NCBI RefSeq assembly: GCF_021869765.1
Contig: NZ_CP084580.1
Span: forward strand, 3,782,001 to 3,846,000
Reading direction: 5' to 3'
DNA: 64,000 nt
Source: Chryseobacterium sp. MEBOG06
GTDB lineage: Bacteria > Bacteroidota > Bacteroidia > Flavobacteriales > Weeksellaceae
Positions 54,919 to 63,301 of the stretch are shown here, one piece after another. The notes under the pieces are model-generated. The model saw only the letters and a program-made list of their open reading frames with translations. It was not told the origin of the DNA and made no database searches. Position 1 is the first letter of the stretch. Each line of letters begins with the position of its first letter. Position numbers and translations under genes: made by a program.

Positions 54919-55560
54919 CTATTTGCTGAACCACCAGTTTTTCACTAACATCACCTTTATCCCTACTGAAAAAGAACCGAAATTAGTCATATGGCTAAGA
55001 TCAGTTATCGCATATGCTTTCCCAAACCCTCTGGAGTACAGGGCAAAAATTTCCATCCGGTCTGAAATCACATATCCTCCTCCTGCATTCAAAACGTAGT
55101 CAAGATGTGTTGACTTATACTGTCTTGCCCCGTCCTTACCTGCATAATCCAATGTCCAGACTATATATTCAAGTTTTCCTCCTGCAAGCAGAAAAAATCT
55201 GCTTTTCTCAAAATTATGGTTTAAGTACTTTTTCAGATTAACTCCACCAGCGTACGTTATGAATTTCAAATCTTTATTATATGGATTTCTAACAGGTAAT
55301 GAAGTTTCGAAAAAAGGCTGTAGATAGAGTTCCCCCGAGTCAAAGTAAAATATTTCTGAAAGGGCCACATCCACAGACAGACTTGCTGTATATTTATTGA
55401 TCCATCTGCTGGTACCTTCTTCTTTATTGGAAAGTGAGCCTCCCGTATAGTTAAGGCCGAGATTCCATTTGACAAACTGCGACCGGCTGTCACTATTATC
55501 CTGCGCGGATATGTTTTCTGAAAATATCAGCATGGAGCTGAAAAATACAATTTTTTTCAT
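54919..55560 (-). CDS. Predicted outer-membrane beta-barrel protein
   Basis: 213 residues with signal peptide (MKKIVFFSSMLIFSENISAQ). Amphipathic strands alternate with short turns (FVKWNLGLNYTGG, YTASLSVDVALSEIFYF, KFITYAGGVNLKKYL, FFLLAGGKLEYIVW, GGGYVISDRMEIFALYSRGF) and the last strand FGSFSVGIKVMLV fits an eight-stranded barrel. It lies about 200 nt beyond the terminator of unit F on the same strand, so expression may depend on read-through from there. Not assigned to a named family. Confidence 0.7.
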   Translation of the reverse strand: MKKIVFFSSMLIFSENISAQDNSDSRSQFVKWNLGLNYTGGSLSNKEEGTSRWINKYTASLSVDVALSEIFYFDSGELYLQPFFETSLPVRNPYNKDLKFITYAGGVNLKKYLNHNFEKSRFFLLAGGKLEYIVWTLDYAGKDGARQYKSTHLDYVLNAGGGYVISDRMEIFALYSRGFGKAYAITDLSHMTNFGSFSVGIKVMLVKNWWFSK

Positions 55561-55759
55561 CTTTTTGAATTTATGTTATCTATCTTTTTGAATTATTTTT
55601 CAGCAGGAAATGACCCTGCCGTTACAGCAGGTATTCTATAGGCTGACAGGACCTTTTTGATGATCAGTATTTTCAGTAGAAGAAAGCCAAAATCTATACT
55701 GTCAGGATCTTCTGCTTTTCAGAATTTGAATGGTATCATATTATCCCGACGGGATTCAA

Positions 55760-55853
55760 GAAAAGCTCTTTGAGACATGAATTATACTGACTGAGAAAAT
55801 CCCAAAGAGCTAAACCAAATAATACTTAATACTTAAAGAATCCCAAAAATCAG
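55760..55853 (-). ncRNA. Predicted short transcript of unit F, about 93 nt
   Basis: Ends at AGCTCTTTGGG with CTCAAAGAGCT followed by TTTCTTG. The stretch TATTATTTGGTTTAGCTCTT resembles the one before the terminator in unit D. Confidence 0.45.
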
Positions 55854-55858
55854 TGGTA

Positions 55859-55923
55859 CAAAAGTAGCTTCATACCTTGATTTTCACAAGAATAAGGTTG
55901 TTACTATTCGCGAATAGTAACAG
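55859..55923 (-). promoter_or_regulatory. Palindromic operator plus promoter, unit F
   Basis: Operator 55898-55923, perfect palindrome over the inner 24 bp (half TGTTACTATTCG). TTG at the complement of 55887-55889, 20 nt, TACTTTTG (perfect). Confidence 0.85.
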
Positions 55924-56101
55924 CCCTGACAGAAATGAGAACAGGAAAATCCATTAATGGATACTGGTATAAAGCACTTTATAAAACAGGTCTTATACTT
56001 AATTAAGAATAACCTTGTAACAGCCATGAATGATATTTATTAGCAACCGTAACAAATCCATGGGTATTTGCTGTGGGAGATGCACTTTGAAATCCGGAAC
56101 A

Positions 56102-56282
56102 TAAAAAAAAGTCTGTCCCTATAAGGACAGACTCACAACACAAAAACACAAATATGAAATAGTATTAATCTCTATTCAGCATTAGATTCTCAATAAGCTG
56201 ATGATAGATAAAGACAAGCTAAGCGGCCTAAAAGTACTTCATAATGTTTATTGAATCATGTATATAATTGATTTGGATTTGT
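56102..56282 (-). ncRNA. Predicted transcript of unit G, about 180 nt
   Basis: Ends at GTCTGTCC, TATAG loop, GGACAGAC and nine T. CATATTTGTGTTTTTGTGTT precedes the hairpin. Only frames of three to five codons are present. Confidence 0.5.
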
Positions 56283-56287
56283 GGGTG

Positions 56288-56352
56288 TAAAATTATTTCG
56301 TATCCAATACAATTCCAAAATATAGGCTGTTACTTTTCGCGAATATTAATAG
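56288..56352 (-). promoter_or_regulatory. Palindromic operator plus promoter, unit G
   Basis: Operator 56327-56352 (CTGTTACTTTTCG, CGAATATTAATAG, three mismatched pairs). TTG at the complement of 56316-56318, 20 nt, TAATTTTA. Confidence 0.72.
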
Positions 56353-56911
56353 TTAAAGCCTCTACATCGCAAGCCTGTCAAATCCACTAAAACGAGAATA
56401 TTATAGCATTAATCAGCAGTCTCTGCCAATCATTTTGGAAAATCCTCAGGTTTTTCAGTCTGCTATTTATTTCCACTATGATTTCTCTTTTTAATTATAA
56501 AGCGGTTTAAACTATCTTATGTCCACCACAAGTTGTGAATGCAACAGCGTTAAAAACAGCAAATATCAGACACTTAATTGTTTTAAAATTATAATGTTAG
56601 ATTTCTGCTGAATGACAAAGTGTGGGGATAATGGATTATATCTGTTCTTACTCTTTTACAGGGTTTTATTTAATCACAAAAGATTTTTAACACTTTAGTT
56701 ATTTTTAAGTTTCATGTTTTGTGATAACAGGAACACCTCATTTTTTTTAAATCTTTGATTTTCTTCTCAATTTTACTTACTAAGCGGGAAGATAGTCCCC
56801 TTCTTAAGTCAGCTAAAGTGTTTAAAGATTGTATGAATTTCATTGTGTCTGAAGAATTCGAAACCTGTAAGAATTTAAATTGGCCTAATATTAAAAATAT
56901 CTTTAGAATAT
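56353..56911. other. Gene-free stretch between units G and H, with a decayed frame
   Basis: On the minus strand about 56720-56920 keeps an open frame with FKFLQVSNSSDTMKFIQSLN but no start; its DNA resembles 53170-53270. The rest shows nothing. Confidence 0.4.
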
Positions 56912-56949
56912 AAAAACTTTCCGGAAAGTATAATACTTCCGGAAAAGTT
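56912..56949 (-). terminator. Second terminator of unit H
   Basis: Minus strand AACTTTTCCGGAAG, short loop, CTTTCCGGAAAGTT, TTTATATTC, preceded by TTTTCATATTAATATTATGT. Confidence 0.75.
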
Positions 56950-57097
56950 ACCCAACATAATATTAATATGAAAAAAGTTTAAAACTGATCATTGAAAAAA
57001 GATGACAATTTATAATGGAAGTTCTGAGCATATTATAAATCCAGAATTCCTAATAAAGTGTCGATGTACCTTTCTTACTTCTTAATCATTTTTTAGT

Positions 57098-57183
57098 TAA
57101 AATTCTCTGGGGAAAATAATTCCCCAAAGAATTTAACGAAGTAAAAAATATTTGAAAAAATCAAAAGTTTCTCATCATTTGTG
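57098..57183 (-). ncRNA. Predicted short transcript of unit H, about 86 nt
   Basis: Ends at AATTCTTTGGGGA, 7-nt loop, TCCCCAGAGAATT, TTAAC. The beginning CTACACAAATGATGAGAAA is shared with the orphan unit at 50445-50465. It contains a five-codon frame (MMRNF). Confidence 0.5.
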
Positions 57184-57188
57184 TAGAG

Positions 57189-57253
57189 CAAAATTATACT
57201 TAAGTTTTTCAAAAAGCAACCAATAGTCTGTAAGTATTCGCGAATAATGACAG
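57189..57253 (-). promoter_or_regulatory. Palindromic operator plus promoter, unit H
   Basis: Operator 57228-57253 (CTGTAAGTATTCG, CGAATAATGACAG). TTG at the complement of 57217-57219, 20 nt, TAATTTTG (perfect). Confidence 0.83.
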
Positions 57254-57373
57254 ACAAAGTACGTCATCAACACGCCTGTAACACACTAAAAACAAACACA
57301 GTAACATACTTATTTAAAATTTTATTCTTATTACTTTTTCTATTACAATCATTGTTGATATAATCAAAAAAAG

Positions 57374-57399
57374 CTGTTAATATTCACGAAAAATAACAG
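57374..57399 (-). promoter_or_regulatory. Degenerate operator, unit I
   Basis: CTGTTAATATTCA followed by CGAAAAATAACAG, 26 bp with several mismatches. Facing the minus strand, TTTG is shifted by 2 nt and the -7 box (TAATAGAA) is poor. Probably inactive. It lies only 120 bp from unit H. Confidence 0.5.
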
Positions 57400-58001
57400 A
57401 TTAAAAAAACGAAAGGCAAAAAACTAATAGGGCTGCATAAGTTTAAAAAAGCGCCTGTTGTTCAGCAGCTTCATATTTTTCATGTCACTTTTGAATCTTT
57501 TACCAGCCTGTGCCACTTTATAAAAATTAAATAGATGTACTGAAAAACTTTATGGATATAAATTAATATTACCCTCAGTCTTAACTTTTAGACAGAGTCA
57601 AAAAAAGTTTTCAGTTGATATGCTCGTACTTCAAATAAAAAGCCTTCAACGGAGGGAACACAGGCAGACAGCTACAACAAAATAATGTATGTGTCTAAAA
57701 TGTTTTGATATTAAAGAAAGAAGTCCTGGATCTGAATATAAAGACTCTATGTGCTACAAAAAAAACTGTTAGCCTTCACTATTGTTTTAAATAAATATTA
57801 TTTATTAATTAACAGCAATAGCAAAATAGAATTTTCGTCCCAACACCCTCCACAACAATATATTTTAACTTCAGGAATTGCTTTATTTGTTTCAGAAAAA
57901 TCAGACTTACTAGTTTCATCTAATGAGGAGGACTATTTTACTATGATCATTTCTATATTATTTAAAATTCCGGAAATGACCATTTCTCAGTTCATATTTG
58001 T
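57400..58001. other. 600-bp stretch without a credible gene
   Basis: A 94-codon frame at 57751-58035 runs through operator J and has no motif; I do not call it. Nothing else is visible. Confidence 0.5.
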
Positions 58002-58066
58002 CTGTCAGTATTCCAGAATAGTGACAGGCTTTTGATTGGAATTTAAAAGGGTTCCTCCTATTTTTG
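58002..58066 (+). promoter_or_regulatory. Palindromic operator plus promoter, unit J, drives the PL8 lyase gene
   Basis: The only copy facing right. Operator 58002-58027 (CTGTCAGTATTCC, AGAATAGTGACAG). TTG at 58036-58038, 20 nt, TATTTTTG at 58059-58066 (perfect). The leader to the ATG at 58263 is about 190 nt. Confidence 0.82.
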
Positions 58067-58262
58067 CGCCCTCCTATCTATAAAAAGACTTAAGGAAGTT
58101 TTTAACATCATAAACTTTTATTCCAGCATGAACATTATTGTTTTCATTTCTTTCAAGAAATTGAAGATCGAAAAAATAAGATAAATCAACCCGTCCATAA
58201 TAAAAAGTTTTCAAATTCCCAGGACACGAAACAAAGTTTAATATATATAAAACACAAACATT

Positions 58263-60923
58263 ATGAAAAAAAAAATCATTCCAATGATCTGTGCCATGAC
58301 CTTGATCTCTGTGATCACAAAAGCACAAACCTGCTTACCTGCATTTGTTCCAGATCTTCCTCTGGTGCAAAGCCCACCTGCCGTTCAGTCCGAAATAGAT
58401 CAGATTTATAACCGTGCTAAGGATACTATGCTGTCAGGCAGTGCCCCATCAGCCAATGCAGTCAATAGTGCCATTGCCAGCTATAATAACTTAAACATCA
58501 ATATTTCAGGAACCGCCATAACCGGAAACCCGATCACAAGTTTCAATCAGGTAACTTTTATCAACACTTTTTCCGACTATCTGAAATTTAATCCCAATGA
58601 CACCGCTATCAGAGAAAAGGTAAAAAACACCATCTGGTGGGTTTATCAAAATGTATGTAACAATACTCTTCCTCCTGACCTAGGGGGATACACTTTCAGG
58701 CATTTTGGGAGGAAGGCCGCCTTTTGTCTGGAATACCTTGATGATGCAGACAAGCAAAGATTTTTATATATTTTAGAAAAAAATACGGGAAACTGGAACG
58801 TATTGTGGAAACCTCAGCTGGCAGACGGTACTTTTGACAGTGATGTAATCTACACCTATCTGGATTTACTGATTCCTACTTTAAAAAGTTTTCCCACTCA
58901 GGATGAACAATACCGGTATTTACTGACTTTAAAAAGATACATTGCCCGCTACGTTTCTGAATATACAGACGGAACCAAGGACGGTGTAAAACCGGATGGC
59001 TGCGGATATCACCACTGGAATAATTATGAAGCCTATATGTATTCTTACAATACAGTAGTCGCTGCTATGAAAATTCTCGGTACCACAAGTTTTCAGATTG
59101 ATGCTCCAGCTTATCTCGGTTTCAGAGATGCGGTATGGCATAAATTACTGATTGCAAGCGACAGTGATATGGTTCCTCTAGCGATGACAGGCAGGAGCGG
59201 CAATTGGGATGAAATCAATATTTCTAAAAACTCGGTAAAAGATTTAGCTATACTGGGAGGTCAGATTTTAGGACTGACAACAGCTGATCCTGTTTTGGCA
59301 GGAATATACAACAGGAAATATGGTACAGAGCCTTCTTTCAACTACTCAGCAGCAGCTCCTTTTGAAACTGGATTTTATCAAATGAATCACGCGAATGCTT
59401 CCGTTTTCAGAACCAAGAATACGGTGGTGATCAATAAGGGATTTAATAATCAGCTTTGGGGTTCTGAAATTTACCCTACTGTAAACCGATATGGAAGATA
59501 TCAAAGCTACGGGGCTATGCCTATTGTATATCCGGGTGACAGAAATGCTAATGGCTTTAATAATACCAAATGGGATTGGAATTATAATCCGGGAGCCACC
59601 ACAAAAGTACTGCCCTGGACAAAGCTTATCGCCGGATGGAAAAGAATTGATGAGGTGACAAGCAAGCGTTTTGCAGGTTCTTTGGAATTCAATTTAAAAA
59701 ATAATGGAATTCTGAACAAGGTATACGGAACCTACGGTATTTTTGCAATGGATTTTCAGGAAAGGAAAAATTTGGGATGGAGCGGAGTTACAGCACCTGA
59801 TACTCATGACCCTAGTTTTACTTTCAAAAAATCATCTTTCTTTTTTGATGATGTTATTATCTGCCTGGCTTCCGATATCAATAATACAGACAGTGAACAT
59901 TCCACAGTGACTACATTGTATCAAAACTCTACGACCCCTGACCAGGTTATTGTGGACAGCAGCCCTTATACTTTAACAGGGACAACCTCCGGCTATTCTG
60001 CAGCCCAGGACCATTGGGTACTGGATAATTTTGGGACAGGATATTATATACATGCAGGAAGCGGAGATCTGAAAGTTCAGCGAAAAGATCAGCAGACCCC
60101 TTCTCATAATCAGACAGATCCCACCATCCTGAATCCGGCAGCTCAGGCGGCTATTGGATATATTGACCATGGAGCGGCTCCTTCCGGTTCCGGATATGAA
60201 TATGCTGTGGTTCCCAATACTACTGCAGAAGATATGCAGTCATTGGCCACATCTTTTCAAGCCAGCGGTACAAAACCTTATCAGGTTCTGAATAAGACCG
60301 GAAATTCTCATATTATTAAACACAAAGCTACAGGAATCTACGGATTGGTTTTATTTCAGCCGGATTCTGCTGTTCCGGGAAATACCAATATCAAAGCTAA
60401 TGATTTCCCCTGCTTAATCATGTATGAGCCCAATGCAGCCAATACAAAGATGAAATTAAGCTTATCGAATCCTGATCTCGGCTTACCCGGTGACCGGAGT
60501 TTTGAACCATTCCAGGTGAAAACAATACGTATAACACTAAAAGGTAACTGGAAGCTGACAGCACCCAATTCATCGGTCACCTTTATTTCATCAGATGGAA
60601 ATAACAGTATCTATGATTTTAAAACCTATCAGGGACTCCCCATTGAAGTTTCTTTTAAAATGAATACACTTTCTTCTTTATCAGATAAAAAATATGATAT
60701 AAAAACAAAATATACCCAAATATATCCGAATCCCGCAGAGGAAGTATTGAATATAAAAAACAATACTTCAAAGGAATGGAAAATAACGGATGCTCTCGGT
60801 AATGTCTTAAGATCAGAAAAAAATTCTAATCCTGCATTCAGTATTAATATATCCGGTCTGAAAAGCGGCCTCTATTTTTTCTCCAACAATGAAGGATTGA
60901 GTATTACATTTATTAAAAAATAG
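58263..60923 (+). CDS. Polysaccharide lyase family 8 enzyme (chondroitin/hyaluronate lyase-like) with T9SS tail
   Basis: 886 residues. A signal peptide precedes an alpha/alpha-barrel (about 40-400) with the catalytic pair in GYHHWNNYEAYMYSY (His251 and Tyr260, spaced nine apart as in chondroitin AC lyase), Arg in MTGRSGNWDE (near 314) and NHANASVFRTKN after it. Beta-sandwich domains follow to about 800, and residues about 810-886 form a T9SS sorting domain (TQIYPNPAEEVLNI, GLYFFSNNEG). It cleaves glycosaminoglycan-like chains by beta-elimination outside the cell. It has its own operator-promoter (unit J) and terminator. Confidence 0.87.
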   Translation: MKKKIIPMICAMTLISVITKAQTCLPAFVPDLPLVQSPPAVQSEIDQIYNRAKDTMLSGSAPSANAVNSAIASYNNLNINISGTAITGNPITSFNQVTFINTFSDYLKFNPNDTAIREKVKNTIWWVYQNVCNNTLPPDLGGYTFRHFGRKAAFCLEYLDDADKQRFLYILEKNTGNWNVLWKPQLADGTFDSDVIYTYLDLLIPTLKSFPTQDEQYRYLLTLKRYIARYVSEYTDGTKDGVKPDGCGYHHWNNYEAYMYSYNTVVAAMKILGTTSFQIDAPAYLGFRDAVWHKLLIASDSDMVPLAMTGRSGNWDEINISKNSVKDLAILGGQILGLTTADPVLAGIYNRKYGTEPSFNYSAAAPFETGFYQMNHANASVFRTKNTVVINKGFNNQLWGSEIYPTVNRYGRYQSYGAMPIVYPGDRNANGFNNTKWDWNYNPGATTKVLPWTKLIAGWKRIDEVTSKRFAGSLEFNLKNNGILNKVYGTYGIFAMDFQERKNLGWSGVTAPDTHDPSFTFKKSSFFFDDVIICLASDINNTDSEHSTVTTLYQNSTTPDQVIVDSSPYTLTGTTSGYSAAQDHWVLDNFGTGYYIHAGSGDLKVQRKDQQTPSHNQTDPTILNPAAQAAIGYIDHGAAPSGSGYEYAVVPNTTAEDMQSLATSFQASGTKPYQVLNKTGNSHIIKHKATGIYGLVLFQPDSAVPGNTNIKANDFPCLIMYEPNAANTKMKLSLSNPDLGLPGDRSFEPFQVKTIRITLKGNWKLTAPNSSVTFISSDGNNSIYDFKTYQGLPIEVSFKMNTLSSLSDKKYDIKTKYTQIYPNPAEEVLNIKNNTSKEWKITDALGNVLRSEKNSNPAFSINISGLKSGLYFFSNNEGLSITFIKK

Positions 60924-60988
60924 AGAATGTATAAGACTGATTGTATCCTACGATCTTTATTTTACAATTTTGCAGTTATTGACTAATG

Positions 60989-61028
60989 TAAACGGAGGTC
61001 TTGATCAGACCTCCGTTTATTTTTTTTA
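60989..61028 (+). terminator. Intrinsic terminator of the lyase gene
   Basis: TAAACGGAGGTC, TTGATCA loop, GACCTCCGTTTA, then eight T. Confidence 0.93.
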
Positions 61029-61101
61029 ATTTTATTATATTTCTGTTGCGTATACATAGCTATCCTCCGAAAGTTATTATACAAAATAGTTGTTATAAAG
61101 C

Positions 61102-62685
61102 TTAATCTTTATTACCTCTTTTTTTTAGCTGTGCAATAAAGTCAGATGGTGAGATATTCATTTGTTTTTTAAATATATTGGCAAATCTACTATGGGAAGA
61201 ATAGCCGCACAATTCTGCCAGATGGCTTATCTTATAATTCCGGTAAGCAGGTTCTGTGTAAAGCTGCTTTATGATATAACTGATCCTGTTCTGATTGATA
61301 TAATCACTGAAATCAACGCCTCTGTATTTTCTTATAATATAGGACAGGTATTTTGTATTGGTATTGAGATGAGAGGCCATCGTAGGCCTTGAAATATTCT
61401 GATCCAGATATAATTGCTGCTGCTCAAAATTCTTCATCCGCTGTACGAGTTCTTCTTCTTTTTCTGTGCTTATATTCAGAGAAGAATCATCTTCTTCCAT
61501 ATTCCTGGCAATAAAGTTTTGCTCGGATGAAATGATCACAGGATCCGCATGTTCTTCTTCCTGGTTATTTAATTTGGTAATAATCTTTTCGAACTGAAGT
61601 CTGATTTTTTTTCTCTGCTGTTTATAATAAAAAAACAAGCCTATCACAAAAAGAGCCAGCAATACGGATACAAAAATCAGGATATTCATGTATCCTTCGA
61701 ACTTATTTTTCTTTGCAAATTCTTCTTTAAAATCCTGATCGGCAAGCGTCACAAGTTCATCTCTTTTGATAAGATCAATAGAGTCTTTGATCTGATTTAT
61801 TTCAAGTAATCCTTCATAGTCATGTACTATCCTATAATATTTTCTAAGATCATTGATAGTCAGATCTGTTATTTCTTTGTTACTATTGGCTAGTGCTATT
61901 TCTTTTGCTTTTAGCAAATAGATTTTTGCTTCATCATAACGTTTCTGTTTTAATGCCAGATTTCCCAATCCCCTGTACAGTGTAGCACTTTCATTGTAAT
62001 AAGATTTAATAGTCGATTTTTTTAAGTTTTCTTCAGCTTTATGGAAGGTATAATGGGCAGATTCCAGGTTGTTTTTCTGAACATATACTTCACCCAGCTT
62101 AAGCTGGGATCTTCCCAAAAGATAATTTCTTATATCATTCTCAGGGATGGTTGTCAGATACTTCTGATTATTCTTAATACTTTTTATAAAACCTATTGTA
62201 TCCTTATCTGCAATTTTCTGTAATGCTTCTGTTTCAAGCATCATTGCATAGATATATTTACTCTCCGGTGAGCCTGATAAGGATTTACTGGCAGCTATAG
62301 CCCTGTCTATAAACTGTCTGCTCGCATCTATAAGGTTCAGTTTTAAATATTCTGCAGCAAGACGCTCGTTGGCAAGTGTTTCCCAATCCGGAAGGTCTGC
62401 CTTTTTTCCCATGGAATCTACTTTTTTCCAATACAGAATAGACTTACTGGCACTCAGCTTTCGCGAGTAGGCAGAGGCAATGACAACAAGTGATTTAATC
62501 TTTTGAGTCTCGGTCTCTGATTTTTTATACAGGGAGTCACCAGTTTTAAGCATACGATCCACCTGTTCTTCTCTGAAAGACTTAAAATAGGCCGCGTTAA
62601 ATTTTTGATCTTCCTTAGTCTGAGATTTTACTGGTAGACTGAAAAGTAAAATAAAAATAAATAAGTATAGAGATTTAATAACCAT
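61102..62685 (-). CDS. AraC-type regulator with periplasmic TPR sensor and one membrane helix
   Basis: 527 residues. A signal peptide (SLYLFIFILLFSLPVKS) and a tetratricopeptide-type helical domain (about 30-310, for example LAAEYLKLNLIDASRQFIDR and ALKQKRYDEAKIYLLKAKE) lie outside, a membrane helix at about 330-350 (NILIFVSVLLALFVIGLFFY), then a coiled coil and an AraC helix-turn-helix at about 430-525 (MASHLNTNTKYLSYIIRKYR, AELCGYSSHSRFANIFKKQM). Membrane-bound AraC proteins of this plan are common in Flavobacteriia. It lies 180 bp from the PL8 lyase, convergent; it may respond to envelope or nutrient signals. Confidence 0.9.
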   Translation of the reverse strand: MVIKSLYLFIFILLFSLPVKSQTKEDQKFNAAYFKSFREEQVDRMLKTGDSLYKKSETETQKIKSLVVIASAYSRKLSASKSILYWKKVDSMGKKADLPDWETLANERLAAEYLKLNLIDASRQFIDRAIAASKSLSGSPESKYIYAMMLETEALQKIADKDTIGFIKSIKNNQKYLTTIPENDIRNYLLGRSQLKLGEVYVQKNNLESAHYTFHKAEENLKKSTIKSYYNESATLYRGLGNLALKQKRYDEAKIYLLKAKEIALANSNKEITDLTINDLRKYYRIVHDYEGLLEINQIKDSIDLIKRDELVTLADQDFKEEFAKKNKFEGYMNILIFVSVLLALFVIGLFFYYKQQRKKIRLQFEKIITKLNNQEEEHADPVIISSEQNFIARNMEEDDSSLNISTEKEEELVQRMKNFEQQQLYLDQNISRPTMASHLNTNTKYLSYIIRKYRGVDFSDYINQNRISYIIKQLYTEPAYRNYKISHLAELCGYSSHSRFANIFKKQMNISPSDFIAQLKKRGNKD

Positions 62686-62941
62686 AATTTTTTTTCAACA
62701 AGTTTTAGTTTAAAAGTAAATATATAAGGCAACCAATTACATCAAAAATATTACCAAAAAAGCATTTCAATCTGTACCTTATTAAAGAGTGTTCTTTGTA
62801 ACAAATTTAAGTTTTTTTAGCACTTCTCTGATCTTTTTATTTGATACTGGAAAAAAGACTTTTTATTTTATCATAAATGCACGAAAAACCCTGGTCTGTG
62901 AACTTTTTACTAAAAAACTTTTCTAATCCTCTCTTCCATAA

Positions 62942-63236
62942 TTAAAGTGTATAATAGTCCTGAAGGTTTCCCTGATCATTATACCCATATACTTCCTGAG
63001 TGGTTGGCACCACTGAAAAACACGAATAGATAAGAATTCCTTTTTCATTGTACTCATTCTCTCCTCCGATATGACTACCATCTTTATATTCTATTTCTGC
63101 CTGAACAATTCCATTCGGGTACTTGTGAAAAAATCACATATCCTGTATAGAGCACTCCTTTATACAAGACGAGGCTGCTTCTAATGCCAAACTCCACATC
63201 TTCAATCCTTTGCCTGGAGGATTCTTTTAATTCCAT
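62942..63236 (-). pseudogene. Frameshifted MORN/YwqK-like gene
   Basis: ATG at 63236 opens MELKESSRQRIEDVEFGIRS, then LVLYKGVLYTGYVIF; the frame is lost in a run of six A (63128-63133) and continues one base off as YPNGIVQAEIEYKDGSHIGG to a TAA at 62942. The second part has the W/Y-x-N-G-x-x pattern of MORN-like or YwqK-type proteins, often antitoxin or immunity partners. A sequencing error in the homopolymer cannot be excluded. Confidence 0.55.
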
Positions 63237-63301
63237 TTTAGTATTATTTGATCAGCAGTGGGAATTAGCGGTCATATATTTCCTAACTGAATTTATAGGC
63301 T

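Noticed and set aside
51925..58027. Palindromic repeats as a CRISPR array
   Set aside because: Spacing is irregular (about 120 to 1260 bp), repeats are palindromic operators tied to promoters, and no cas gene is present.
51925..58027. Palindromes as integron attC, dif or parS sites
   Set aside because: They do not match the dif or parS (TGTTTCACGTGAAACA) patterns I know, no integrase is present, and the constant distance to promoter boxes is better explained by an operator.
57751..58035. 94-codon plus-strand frame as a gene
   Set aside because: It runs through operator J and ends next to the lyase promoter; no motif.
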